Part shown: positions 34,507-42,587 of the stretch, in pieces
Position numbering within the stretch: position 1 is the stretch's first letter
Layout of the letters: each line of letters begins with the position of its first letter
Origin: an uncultured Collinsella sp.
GTDB taxonomy: Bacteria > Actinomycetota > Coriobacteriia > Coriobacteriales > Coriobacteriaceae
Assembly: GCA_937925715.1 (NCBI GenBank)
Contig: CALAMG010000035.1
Location: forward strand, 1-64,000
Length of the DNA: 64,000 bases
Reading direction: 5' to 3'
The notes under the pieces: generated by a model
The model's database searches: none
Told to the model about the DNA's origin: nothing
What the model saw: only the letters and a program-made list of their open reading frames with translations
Made by a program: the position numbers and the translations under genes

Positions 34507-36069
34507 ATGCACCATTCGGATTCCGCGACCGTGACCACGGTCGATACGCTTGCCAAACTGCTCGATGTGTGCGGCGAGCTGCGCGCATCAGAGCAGGTTG
34601 ACGAGCGTGCCGTGACCGGCTGCTCGTTTGATTCGCGCGCGGTCTCGGCAGGTGACGTATTCTTCTGCAAAGGTGCTGCCTTTAAGCCCGCGTTTTTGAG
34701 CATGGCGCTCGATGCGGGCGCCGTCGCATTTGTGTGTGAGGAGTCGCTGGTCGAGTCTCTGGAGCCGCTGGCGAAGGAGAGCGGTGCTGCGATGCTGGTT
34801 GTTGATAGCGTTCGCACGGCCATGGCCCTGTTGCCGCCGGAGGTCTACGACCGTCCCGACCACGACGTCAAGATCGTGGGCATCACCGGCACCAAGGGAA
34901 AGACCACGGCCGCTTTTATGCTCCAGTCGATTATCAAAGCGGCGGGCGAGTCCTGCGGCATGATCGGCTCGGTGAGTACCGACGATGGTATCGAGTGCTA
35001 CGAGAGCACCAACACCACGCCCGAGGCCCCCGAGGTTTGGCGCCATATCGCCAACTGCCGCACGTCCGGTCGCCAGTCCATGGTCATGGAGGTCTCGAGC
35101 CAGGCGCTCAAGTACCAACGCGTCGAGAATCTGCCGTTTGACGTGGCGTGCTTCCTCAACATCGGCCGCGACCACATCTCGCCGATCGAGCACCCCACGT
35201 TTGAGGATTATTTTGAGAGCAAACTCAGGATCTTTGACCAGGCAAAGACCGCCGTGGTGAATCTGGGCACCGAAGAGGTCGACCGTGTGCTGGAGGCAGC
35301 GTCGACGGCCGAGCGTTTGGTGACCGTTGGCGTCGAGCATCCCGAGGCAAGCCTGTGGGCGAGCGACGTACGCATGGTCGGCTTTAGCATCGAGTTCAAC
35401 TTGCATGGCCTGTGTGCCGACGAGTCCGAGGCGGGGGAGAAGATCCTGCTGGGTATCGCGGGAGACTTCAACGTGGAGAACGCGCTGGTCGCTACCGCCG
35501 CTGCGCGCGAGATCGGCATCGGTATCGAGGCTATCAAGAAGGGCCTCTCCAAACTGCGTGTGCCGGGCCGCATGGAGGTCGTGGAGTCGAAGGACGGCCG
35601 CGTGATCTGCGTCGTTGACTATGCGCACAACCAGCTTTCGTTCCGTTCGCTTTTCTCGTCGGTCAAGCGCGCGTTTCCCGCTAGCCCCGTCATTGCGCTG
35701 TTTGGCGCCGCCGGCGGCAAGGCGCAGGAGCGCCGCGAGCAATTGCCACGCGAGGCCGCACCGTATTCCGACCTGATGATCTTTACGAACGAGGATCCGG
35801 CTCACGAGGACCCGATGAAGGTCTGTCGCGAGCTTGCCGAGCATGTTCCCGACGATACGCCGAACAAGATCATCCTCGATCGCGAAGCCGCTGTGCATGC
35901 GGCGTTCAAGGCGGCGCGCGAGGAGTACGTCAACCCCGATGCTCCTACCATTGTCTTGCTGCTGGCAAAGGGTGACGAGGAGCTCATGCACGTGGGCGAC
36001 GAGTTCGTGCCCATCGAGAGCGACCTTTCGCTGGCCAATCGCCTGATCGATGTTACCCAGTTTGACTAA
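34507..36069 (+). CDS. murE: UDP-N-acetylmuramyl-tripeptide synthetase
   Basis: 520 residues. Adds the third (diamino) residue of the peptidoglycan stem peptide. GITGTKGKTTAAFML is the ATP loop; STNTTPEAPEVWR, MEVSSQALKYQRV, FLNIGRDHISPIEHPTFEDY and VVDYAHNQLSF are Mur-ligase motifs. The substrate-selectivity site reads TNEDPAHEDP: the DNPR Arg that binds diaminopimelate is absent and the Pro-Ala form resembles Lys-type enzymes, so Lys or Orn is the likelier substrate. ATG 34507 follows GAAAGG. Confidence 0.92.
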   Translation: MHHSDSATVTTVDTLAKLLDVCGELRASEQVDERAVTGCSFDSRAVSAGDVFFCKGAAFKPAFLSMALDAGAVAFVCEESLVESLEPLAKESGAAMLVVDSVRTAMALLPPEVYDRPDHDVKIVGITGTKGKTTAAFMLQSIIKAAGESCGMIGSVSTDDGIECYESTNTTPEAPEVWRHIANCRTSGRQSMVMEVSSQALKYQRVENLPFDVACFLNIGRDHISPIEHPTFEDYFESKLRIFDQAKTAVVNLGTEEVDRVLEAASTAERLVTVGVEHPEASLWASDVRMVGFSIEFNLHGLCADESEAGEKILLGIAGDFNVENALVATAAAREIGIGIEAIKKGLSKLRVPGRMEVVESKDGRVICVVDYAHNQLSFRSLFSSVKRAFPASPVIALFGAAGGKAQERREQLPREAAPYSDLMIFTNEDPAHEDPMKVCRELAEHVPDDTPNKIILDREAAVHAAFKAAREEYVNPDAPTIVLLLAKGDEELMHVGDEFVPIESDLSLANRLIDVTQFD

Positions 36070-36178
36070 TGAACCATGATGGCGGCGGCGCCCTGAGTGC
36101 GCTGTCGCCATAAGCGTGTTCCCTCAATCAAAACATGCCGTCCAAGTCCAAACCCTTCTATACGTAAACGGAGTAACC

Positions 36179-37090
36179 ATGTCCCACAATACCCTGCCGA
36201 CCGTTGCCGAGCTTTCGGGCGAGATGCGCGAGCGCTTGGCCAAGGTCAAGTACGTCTTTACCGACCTGGATGCCACGATGCTCGCACCCGGCTCGTGCGT
36301 GCTGCGCGACAACGACGGCAACCCCTCGACCAAACTCGTCGAGGCCGTCGTGGCGCTCGCTCGCGCTGGTATTCAGGTGGTTCCCACCTCGGGCCGCAAC
36401 CGTACCATGATCCACGAGGACGCGCGCGTGCTCGGCCTCAACTCCTACATCGGTGAGATGGGCGGCCTGGTCATGTACGACCTCAAAGCCAACGATTGGG
36501 AGTATCTGACCGGTGACATGCCTTACGACCCCGCCTGTGGCCTTACTCCGCACCAGGTGATCGAGCAGACCGGCGTGTGCGAGAAGATCCTTGCCCGCTG
36601 GCCGCACAAGATCGAGTATCACAACGACATGTCGACCGGCTACAAATACCGTGAGGTCACCGTCGGCATGCGCGGCGATGTGCCCGACGATGAGGTCCAG
36701 GCCATCCTGGACGAGGCCGGCTGCGGTCTGATCTGGGCTTGCAACGGCCATCTGACTCACCTGTCCAAGCCGACGACGCTCGAGCTCGATCGCGTCGAGG
36801 ACGGTCGCGCATTCAACATCAACCCCGCGGGCCTCAACAAGGGCGTCGCCATTGCGCGCTTCTGCGAGCACCTGGGGATCGAGCGCGAGGAGACGTTGGC
36901 GCTCGGCGACTCCGAGTCCGACTTCTACATGGCCGATCACGTGGGCACGTTCTGTCTGGTCGAGAATGGCCTGACGAGCGCCGGCGCGCCCGAGTTCCTG
37001 GCTGCTTACGAGAACGCTTTCGTTACGCGCGGCAAAATTGTCGACGGTTGGGCGGCGACGGCAGAGCTGCTGGTCGCGGCGCGTTCGTAG
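36179..37090 (+). CDS. HAD superfamily (Cof-like) phosphatase
   Basis: 303 residues. HAD motif I VFTDLDATMLAPG (both Asp present; Ala replaces the usual Gly), motif II PTSGRN (Thr/Ser), Lys in AGLNKGVAI, and motif IV LALGDSESDFYMAD. A C2-type cap (residues about 95-200) sits between, as in Cof/YbjI sugar phosphatases. Substrate unknown. ATG 36179 has AACGGAG 5 nt upstream; the frame is open from 36116 but without a ribosome site. Lies between murE and murI in one orientation. Confidence 0.85.
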   Translation: MSHNTLPTVAELSGEMRERLAKVKYVFTDLDATMLAPGSCVLRDNDGNPSTKLVEAVVALARAGIQVVPTSGRNRTMIHEDARVLGLNSYIGEMGGLVMYDLKANDWEYLTGDMPYDPACGLTPHQVIEQTGVCEKILARWPHKIEYHNDMSTGYKYREVTVGMRGDVPDDEVQAILDEAGCGLIWACNGHLTHLSKPTTLELDRVEDGRAFNINPAGLNKGVAIARFCEHLGIEREETLALGDSESDFYMADHVGTFCLVENGLTSAGAPEFLAAYENAFVTRGKIVDGWAATAELLVAARS

Positions 37091-37141
37091 CGCGCCGCCG
37101 CCGCACTTGGACATGTCTTTTCGAGAGAGACTGGTGAGGTA

Positions 37142-38026
37142 ATGTCCGATATCGAGAATCCGGCAGGCGACACGCGCCCGATTGGCGTGTTCGATTCTGG
37201 TTTGGGCGGTCTGACGGTTGCGCGCGCGATTGCGACGGCGCTGCCGCACGAGTCCGTCTACTACTTTGGCGACACCAAGCGCTGTCCCTACGGCACCCGC
37301 ACCGAGGATGAGGTGCGCTCGTTTGCGTTGCAGGCGGGTCGTTGGCTTTCGAAGCACGACGTCAAGATTATGGTCATCGCCTGCAACACGGCGACCGCTG
37401 CGGCCTTGCGTCTGGCCCAGCAGGTGCTCGACGTTCCCGTGATCGGTGTGATCGCGCCGGGTGCCCGTGCGGCAATCAACAGCACGCGTACGCGTCGCGT
37501 GGGCGTGCTCGCCACCAACCTCACCATTCGCTCGGGCGCCTACACGCGCGCCATTCAGGACCTGGATGCCGGCGTCGATGTATACGGCTGTCCTGCCTCG
37601 AGCTTTGTCGAGGTTGTCGAACACGAGCTCGCCTCGGGTGCACATCTGCAGGAACAGTGGCTTGAGAACGAGGACATCTTCGATACGCCTGCCGTGCGTG
37701 CGCTGGTGGGTGCCACGGTTGAGCCGCTGCGCGACCACGGTATCGATACCGTGGTGCTCGGCTGTACGCATTTTCCGCTGTTGGTGGGACCTATCCGCCA
37801 TGCGCTGGGGCCTGGGGTGCGCGTCGTGAGTTCCGCCGAGGAGACCACACGCGAGCTGACCGATATCCTCACGCGCCGCGAGCAGCTGGCGGGCGACGCC
37901 GCCGAGCCGCAGCATCGTTTTGCCACGACGGCCGATAACATTGCCGAGTTTGCGGTGGCGGGCAGCTTTATCTTTGGTCAGCCGCTCAAGAGCATCGAAC
38001 ACATCGATATCGATGAGCTGCAATAG
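37142..38026 (+). CDS. murI: Glutamate racemase
   Basis: 294 residues. Makes D-glutamate for peptidoglycan without cofactor. IGVFDSGLGGLTVARAI, FGDTKRCPYGTR, VIACNTATAAAL (first catalytic Cys) and VLGCTHFPLL (second catalytic Cys) are all present. ATG 37142 has GGTGAGGT 2-3 nt upstream. The gene order murI-rph-rdgB resembles that of racE-rph-rdgB in bacilli. Confidence 0.96.
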   Translation: MSDIENPAGDTRPIGVFDSGLGGLTVARAIATALPHESVYYFGDTKRCPYGTRTEDEVRSFALQAGRWLSKHDVKIMVIACNTATAAALRLAQQVLDVPVIGVIAPGARAAINSTRTRRVGVLATNLTIRSGAYTRAIQDLDAGVDVYGCPASSFVEVVEHELASGAHLQEQWLENEDIFDTPAVRALVGATVEPLRDHGIDTVVLGCTHFPLLVGPIRHALGPGVRVVSSAEETTRELTDILTRREQLAGDAAEPQHRFATTADNIAEFAVAGSFIFGQPLKSIEHIDIDELQ

Positions 38027-38080
38027 ATGTAAGGCAGCCGCCAAAGCTTTCGCCACATCTTTTGCCGAAAGGATATTTCT

Positions 38081-38806
38081 ATGGAGTACATGCAGGTCAA
38101 CCGCGCCAACGGCCGCGCCGCCAACGAGTTGCGCCCCGTTAAGCTCACCCGTGGCGTCATGAAGCACGCCCACGGCTCGTGTTTGGCCGAGTTCGGTGAC
38201 ACGCGCGTGCTGTGCGCCGCCACTATCGAGGAGGGCGTGCCGGGCTGGCGAAAGGGAGCTAAGGCCGGCTGGGTGACCGCGGAATACGCCATGCTGCCGG
38301 CGTCGACCGGCAAGCGCTGCAAGCGCGAGCACGCCAACCGCAAGGGTCGCTCCATGGAGATCGAGCGCCTCATTGGCCGCAGCCTGCGTACCGTCGTCAA
38401 CATGAAGGCGCTCGGCGAGTACACCGTCACCGTCGACTGCGATGTGATTCAGGCCGATGGCGGCACGCGTACAGCGAGCATCACCGGCGCCTGGGTGGCG
38501 CTGCACGACGCCCTCGCCATGTGGGTCGAGGCGGGCAAGATCGAGCGCATCCCGCTTACCGGCCAGGTGGCTGCCATCTCTATGGGCGTTGTCGACGGCA
38601 ATACGCTGCTTGACCTCGATTATTCCGAGGACAGTCATGCCGAGGTCGACATGAACCTCGTCGCCACCGATACCGGTGAGATGATCGAGCTCCAGGGCAC
38701 CGGCGAGCAGGCGCCCTTCGACCGCAAACGCCTCAACGCCCTGCTTGACCTGGGTGACAAGGGTGTCGCCGAGCTCATCGAGCTTCAGCGCCAAGCCATC
38801 GCCTAA
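38081..38806 (+). CDS. rph: Ribonuclease PH
   Basis: 241 residues, usual length. Phosphate-dependent 3'-to-5' exoribonuclease that trims tRNA 3' ends. GSCLAEFGDTRVLCAATIEE, the Arg-rich KCKREHANRKGRSMEIERLI-like segment (RKGRSMEIERLIGRSLR), VDCDVIQADGGTRTASITGA and GVVDGNTLLDLDYSED are typical. GAAAGGA precedes ATG 38081. The stop codon runs straight into a GGGACAGG element. Confidence 0.96.
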   Translation: MEYMQVNRANGRAANELRPVKLTRGVMKHAHGSCLAEFGDTRVLCAATIEEGVPGWRKGAKAGWVTAEYAMLPASTGKRCKREHANRKGRSMEIERLIGRSLRTVVNMKALGEYTVTVDCDVIQADGGTRTASITGAWVALHDALAMWVEAGKIERIPLTGQVAAISMGVVDGNTLLDLDYSEDSHAEVDMNLVATDTGEMIELQGTGEQAPFDRKRLNALLDLGDKGVAELIELQRQAIA

Positions 38807-38853
38807 CCTGCCAAAAAGGGACAGGTTTATTTTGGTAGGTTTTATCTGCTGAA
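38806..38853 (+). repeat. GGGACAGG 3'-UTR hairpin, copy E
   Basis: 11-bp arms ACCTGCCAAAA (38806-38816) / TTTTGGTAGGT (38830-38840) with one mismatch, loop AGGGACAGGTTTA, then TTTATCTGCTGAAATGCT. The best-preserved copy; it shares its first base with the rph stop codon. Confidence 0.75.
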
Positions 38854-38947
38854 ATGCTGCGTTGAAAGGTCCGATCGCCTGAGAGGGGAGAGGTCAAGTG
38901 CCCAAACGCCCCTCACGCGGCTTGCTATAGAGACAAGGAGGCCAGTT

Positions 38948-39589
38948 ATGGCACTTGAGAAGATCGACATCGACACCCTCGACCCGGCGGCGACCATCGT
39001 CGTGGCAACCGGAAACGCTCATAAGCTCACCGAGATCGAGGCCATTTTGGGCAAGGGCATGCCCGAGGTGCGCTTTGTGGCGCTCGGCCAGCTGGGCGAT
39101 TTTGAGGACCCCGAGGAAAACGGCACGACGTTTTTGGAGAACGCCATCATCAAGGCGCAGGCTGCCGTCGAAGAGACGGGGCTCATGGCCATTGCCGACG
39201 ATTCGGGCTTGGTCGTCGACGCGCTGGACGGTGAGCCCGGTGTGTATAGCGCGCGCTACGCGGGCGTTCACGGCGACGATACCGCCAACAATGCCAAGCT
39301 GCTCGTGAATCTGGATGGCGTGGCAGATGAGGATCGTACCGCGCGCTTTATGAGCGTCGTCGCGCTCATCGACACGGACGGTCTGGTTACCTATGGCGAG
39401 GGCGCCTGCGAGGGCGTTATCGCGCACGAGGGCCGCGGCGACCATGGTTTTGGCTATGACCCGCTGTTCCTGCCGGTCGACACGCCGGGCAAGACCATGG
39501 CCGAGCTGACGGCTGACGAGAAGAACGCCATCAGCCATCGTTTCCACGCGCTCGAGCATCTGTCCGCCAAGCTGACGGGCGAGGAGTAG
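38948..39589 (+). CDS. rdgB: dITP/XTP pyrophosphatase (RdgB/HAM1 family)
   Basis: 213 residues. Removes non-canonical purine triphosphates. VVATGNAHKLTEIEAIL, FLENAIIKAQAAVEETG, ADDSGLVVDALDGEPGVYSA, HGFGYDPLFLPV-like segment (GFGYDPLF) and AISHRFHALE all match the family. AAGGAGG lies before ATG 38948. The next gene starts 3 nt after the stop. Confidence 0.95.
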   Translation: MALEKIDIDTLDPAATIVVATGNAHKLTEIEAILGKGMPEVRFVALGQLGDFEDPEENGTTFLENAIIKAQAAVEETGLMAIADDSGLVVDALDGEPGVYSARYAGVHGDDTANNAKLLVNLDGVADEDRTARFMSVVALIDTDGLVTYGEGACEGVIAHEGRGDHGFGYDPLFLPVDTPGKTMAELTADEKNAISHRFHALEHLSAKLTGEE

Positions 39590-39592
39590 GCC

Positions 39593-40039
39593 ATGCGTGC
39601 GGTGGTGCAGCGCGTGCTCAACGCCGGCGTGACGGTCGACGGCGAGTGCGTGGGCCGCATTGGACGCGGCTACCTGGTGCTGCTGGGTGTGGGCCATGGC
39701 GATACGCGTGCCGAGGCCGACAAGCTGTGGGGCAAGCTCCGCGGGCTGCGTATCAACGAGGACGAGAACGGCAAGACCAATCTGGCACTTGCCGATGTCG
39801 ACGGCGAGGTGCTCGTGGTGTCGCAGTTCACGCTGTTCGCCGACTGCCGCCACGGTCGCCGCCCATCGTTTACGGATGCCGGCGCACCCGATGTTGCCAA
39901 CGAGCTCTACGAGTACTTCCTGACGCTTGTGCACGAGGACGTTGAGCATGTGGTGCACGGTATCTTTGGCGCCGACATGAAGGTCGACCTGGTCAACGAC
40001 GGCCCATTCACCATCGTCTTGGACACCGACAACCTTTAG
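39593..40039 (+). CDS. dtd: D-aminoacyl-tRNA deacylase
   Basis: 148 residues. Frees D-amino acids from mischarged tRNA. MRAVVQRVLNAGVTVDGE at the start, the SQFTLFADCRHGRRPSF signature (SQxTL motif with Thr) and NDGPFTIVLDT (the Gly-cisPro motif NxGPxT) near the C-terminus. Tightly linked to rdgB. The stop is followed at once by a TACC-loop hairpin. Confidence 0.95.
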   Translation: MRAVVQRVLNAGVTVDGECVGRIGRGYLVLLGVGHGDTRAEADKLWGKLRGLRINEDENGKTNLALADVDGEVLVVSQFTLFADCRHGRRPSFTDAGAPDVANELYEYFLTLVHEDVEHVVHGIFGADMKVDLVNDGPFTIVLDTDNL

Positions 40040-40067
40040 GTTACGCGGTTTTACCAAACCGCGTAAC
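40040..40067 (+). repeat. TACC-loop hairpin, copy 1
   Basis: Perfect 12-bp stem GTTACGCGGTTT / AAACCGCGTAAC closed by TACC, starting on the base after the dtd stop. The same design follows lysS at 44555. No T-tract. Confidence 0.7.
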
Positions 40068-40125
40068 AACTGGTCATGCGAGGTTGTCGTCTGGTACGTA
40101 TTCGAGACCGGGCTTTTTTAGCTAC

Positions 40126-40155
40126 TTGCGTATGGCCACAACAGGGTGCTATAGT
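40126..40155 (+). promoter_or_regulatory. Candidate veg promoter
   Basis: TTGCGT (40126-40131), 18 bp, TATAGT (40150-40155), about 70 bp before the veg start. Confidence 0.55.
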
Positions 40156-40175
40156 ATTAGAGTTTTGTCTATCTT

Positions 40176-40195
40176 AGGGGTATTATCCCCTTTTT
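40176..40195 (+). terminator. Small hairpin with T-run in the veg leader
   Basis: AGGGG / CCCCT with a 6-nt loop (TATTAT), followed by TTTTG. It lies between promoter and ribosome site; it may be a weak attenuator. Confidence 0.35.
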
Positions 40196-40222
40196 GAATT
40201 GCACCTTCTGGAGGCCCTGTTC

Positions 40223-40519
40223 ATGGAAGAGATGGAAGTCAATCACGTCGACGACATCCACGAGAAGCTGACCGATATGGTGGGCGATCGCGTCAAGGTG
40301 AAGGCCAACATGGGCCGTACCCGCGTCGTCGAGCGCATGGGCACCATCAAGAGCGTCCACCCGGCCGTCTTCATTGTCGAGGTTGACGAGCGTCGCGGCC
40401 GCAAGTCGCGTCAGTCCTACCAGTACATCGATGTCCTCACCGGCCAGGTCGAGCTGTTCGACCCCGAGAGCGGCGAGCATATCTTTACCCCGCTCGGCAA
40501 TCAGCTCGAGGAGCATTAA
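40223..40519 (+). CDS. veg: Veg family protein
   Basis: 98 residues. DIHEKLTDMVGDRVKVKANM, GRTRVVERMGTIKSVHPAVF and SYQYIDVLTGQVELF match the Veg family of Gram-positives, reported to stimulate biofilm formation in Bacillus subtilis; the fold is small and Sm/SH3-like. The location directly before ispE is also conserved (veg-sspF-ispE in bacilli). ATG 40223 is supported by TGGAGG; ATG 40232 is possible. The stop and the ispE start are only 2 nt apart. Confidence 0.88.
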   Translation: MEEMEVNHVDDIHEKLTDMVGDRVKVKANMGRTRVVERMGTIKSVHPAVFIVEVDERRGRKSRQSYQYIDVLTGQVELFDPESGEHIFTPLGNQLEEH

Positions 40520-40521
40520 CG

Positions 40522-41430
40522 GTGACCGATCGGTCCCTGACTCTTTCCGCGCCGGCAAAGATCAACCTCTACCTGGGGGTTCATACCGAGCGCGATGACC
40601 GCGGCTACCACAGGGTCGATTCCCTGATGGCAGCCGTCGGTCTTTCCGATACCGTGACGGTCACGCCGGCGCAGGCGCTGACCGTCCAGACGGTTCCAGC
40701 ATCAGATTTTCCCATGCAAAAGAATACGGCGTATCGGGCTGCGGTTGCTATGGCCGAGCATTATGGTCGCGAGGCAAACATCTGCGTGACGATTGAGAAG
40801 CGCATTCCATTGTGCGCCGGCTTGGGCGGCCCCTCGACGGATGCGGCCGCGGTCATTGTCGCCTTGGCGGAGCTCTGGGGCATTGATCGCACCGACCCAG
40901 CGCTCGACGATATTGCGCGGGGCATTGGTGCCGACGTCCCGTTCTTTTTGCACGCGAGCCCTGCGTTTTACGTAGGTGGGGGAGACGTGCTGGCAACTGA
41001 GTACCTCGCGCTGCCCGCGACGCCCGTCGTACTGGTTAAGCCGCGGGAGGCGAGCGTTTCGACAATTGAAGCCTATCGACGTTTTGACGAGGCCCCGGTG
41101 CCTGCGGACAAGCCCGGCGCGATAGCTTCTGCCTTGCGTGCCGGTGATGCCGAGACGGCATATGCACTCATCCATAACAACCTTGGTGTCATTTCCGCAC
41201 AGATGGAGCCGCAGATTCAAACGGTCCTCGACTGGCTGCGTAAACAGGACGGAACCGTTGCTGTAGATGTGTGCGGATCGGGTGCCTGCTCGTTTGCCAT
41301 TTGCGACACCGCTGCCACGGCCGAAAGGCTTGCCGATGCTGCCCAGCAAAATGGCTGGTGGGCCTGCGCGACTGAGCTTATTCCCAACACGGTTCAAATC
41401 GACGCTTCAAAGAAATACAAATTTCTCTAG
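40522..41430 (+). CDS. ispE: 4-diphosphocytidyl-2-C-methyl-D-erythritol kinase
   Basis: 302 residues, GHMP kinase of the MEP isoprenoid pathway. LSAPAKINLYLGVHTERDDR carries the conserved Lys and Asn; PLCAGLGGPSTDAAAV is the phosphate loop (Pro replaces Gly in the usual GLGGGSSDAA); GADVPFFLHASPAFYVGGGD holds the catalytic Asp; DVCGSGACSFAI is the C-terminal motif. GTG start behind GAGGAG. ispD and ispF lie at 61-62 kb, so three MEP genes are in this window. Confidence 0.94.
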   Translation: MTDRSLTLSAPAKINLYLGVHTERDDRGYHRVDSLMAAVGLSDTVTVTPAQALTVQTVPASDFPMQKNTAYRAAVAMAEHYGREANICVTIEKRIPLCAGLGGPSTDAAAVIVALAELWGIDRTDPALDDIARGIGADVPFFLHASPAFYVGGGDVLATEYLALPATPVVLVKPREASVSTIEAYRRFDEAPVPADKPGAIASALRAGDAETAYALIHNNLGVISAQMEPQIQTVLDWLRKQDGTVAVDVCGSGACSFAICDTAATAERLADAAQQNGWWACATELIPNTVQIDASKKYKFL

Positions 41431-41467
41431 CACGCGGCGAAAATCTTTGTTACTATAGTCGAGCTAA

Positions 41468-41544
41468 CGGGTTGTGGCTCAGTTTGGTAGAGCACTGCGT
41501 TCGGGACGCAGGGGTCGCTGGTTCAAATCCAGTCAACCCGACCA
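41468..41544 (+). tRNA. tRNA-Pro (anticodon CGG)
   Basis: 77 nt with encoded CCA. Acceptor CGGGTTG pairs with CAACCCG; anticodon stem CTGCG/CGCAG with loop TTCGGGA (anticodon CGG); T-arm GCTGGTTCAAATCCAGT. TATAGT just upstream may be the -10. Confidence 0.95.
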
Positions 41545-41555
41545 GAGCATGAGGA

Positions 41556-41583
41556 GGGACCGCTTCTTGCGGTCCCTTTTTTT
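41556..41583 (+). terminator. Terminator of tRNA-Pro
   Basis: GGGACCGC / GCGGTCCC with loop TTCTT, then seven T. Confidence 0.92.
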
Positions 41584-41656
41584 AGCTAGTGTTGTGATAC
41601 CGCGATACCCGCGGTATACTCATTCGAGCTTGTCTCGCTGTATTGTGGAGGTCTAC

Positions 41657-41932
41657 ATGTTTGGACTGAGGGCTCCTGAGCTCATCATTATTCTCGTCGT
41701 TGTCCTGATTATCTTCGGGCCCAAGAACCTGCCGAAGCTCGGCAAGTCCCTCGGCTCTACCGTCAAGAATATCCGTGAGGGTATGGAGGGCGACGATAAG
41801 GCCGAGACCAAGCAGGCCGAGGAGGTCGTGGTCGAGCAGTCCGAGGAGGACAAGGAGATCGCTGAGCTCGAGGCCAAGCTCGCTGCTGCCAAGAAGAAGC
41901 AGGCAGAGGACAGCGACGCGGACGCAGAGTAG
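41657..41932 (+). CDS. tatA: TatA-type twin-arginine translocase subunit
   Basis: 91 residues. One N-terminal membrane span (APELIIILVVVLIIFGPKNL), the hinge FGPKNLPKLGKSLG, an amphipathic helix, then a long acidic/Lys-rich tail, as in TatA/TatE. TatA oligomers form the passage for folded twin-arginine proteins. The same frame runs back into the tRNA, but ATG 41657 has GGAGGT 4 nt upstream. No tatC is seen in the window. Confidence 0.93.
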   Translation: MFGLRAPELIIILVVVLIIFGPKNLPKLGKSLGSTVKNIREGMEGDDKAETKQAEEVVVEQSEEDKEIAELEAKLAAAKKKQAEDSDADAE

Positions 41933-41957
41933 TCCCATCCCTTTGGGGTGAGCACCT

Positions 41958-41992
41958 GACCGGCTTGCCCGCAGGCTAGCCGGTCTTTTTCG
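41958..41992 (+). terminator. Terminator after tatA
   Basis: GACCGGCT (41958-41965) / AGCCGGTC (41978-41985), then TTTTTCGTTTTG. Confidence 0.88.
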
Positions 41993-42037
41993 TTTTGTTG
42001 ACAGTTGATTGTTGATCAGAGTTGGGGAGATATCCGT

Positions 42038-42508
42038 ATGGACGCAAGCCAGATCGTACTGACCGCTGAGGGCCGCCAGAAGCTCGTCGAGGAGCTCGCT
42101 TGGCGTGAGGGCGATTACGCCAAGGAGATCGTCGAGGACATCAAGGAAGCCCGCGCGTTCGGCGACCTTTCGGAGAACTCCGAGTACGACGCCGCTAAGG
42201 ACAAGCAGGCCCAGAACGCCGCTCGTATTGCCGAGATCCAGGCCATCCTCGCCAACGCTCAGGTTGCTGCCACCACGGGCGACCTGACCGTCTCCATCGG
42301 TTCCACCGTTTCGCTGATTGATCCCAACGGCGAGGTCATGGAAGTCACGCTCGTCGGTACCACCGAGACCAACTCGCTCGAGCACAAGATCTCCAACGAG
42401 TCTCCGGTCGGTCACGCCATCATCGGTCACGGCGAGGGTGATTCCGTCGAGGTCGTTACGCCTTCCGGCAAGACTCGCGTCTACACCATCGCCAAGATCG
42501 CACGCTAG
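42038..42508 (+). CDS. greA: Transcription elongation factor GreA
   Basis: 156 residues. N-terminal coiled coil with EDIKEARAFGDLSENSEYDA, whose acidic tip stimulates RNA cleavage in backtracked RNA polymerase, then the C-terminal FKBP-like domain (SIGSTVSLIDPNGEVMEVTL, SNESPVGHAIIGHGEGDSVE). ATG 42038 has GGGGAGA upstream and gives the normal length; an in-frame start at 42005 lacks a site. Followed by its own terminator and lysS. Confidence 0.96.
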   Translation: MDASQIVLTAEGRQKLVEELAWREGDYAKEIVEDIKEARAFGDLSENSEYDAAKDKQAQNAARIAEIQAILANAQVAATTGDLTVSIGSTVSLIDPNGEVMEVTLVGTTETNSLEHKISNESPVGHAIIGHGEGDSVEVVTPSGKTRVYTIAKIAR

Positions 42509-42536
42509 ACCACGGTCCCGCGTAAAGGTATGTTTT

Positions 42537-42569
42537 CGCTCCCTGGGACCGAATCCTGGGGAGCGTTTT
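42537..42569 (+). terminator. Terminator between greA and lysS
   Basis: CGCTCCCTGG / CCTGGGGAGCG-type stem (one bulge), then TTTTAG. It ends about 18 nt before the lysS start. Confidence 0.7.
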
Positions 42570-42587
42570 AGTTTGAGGAGCTAACTT

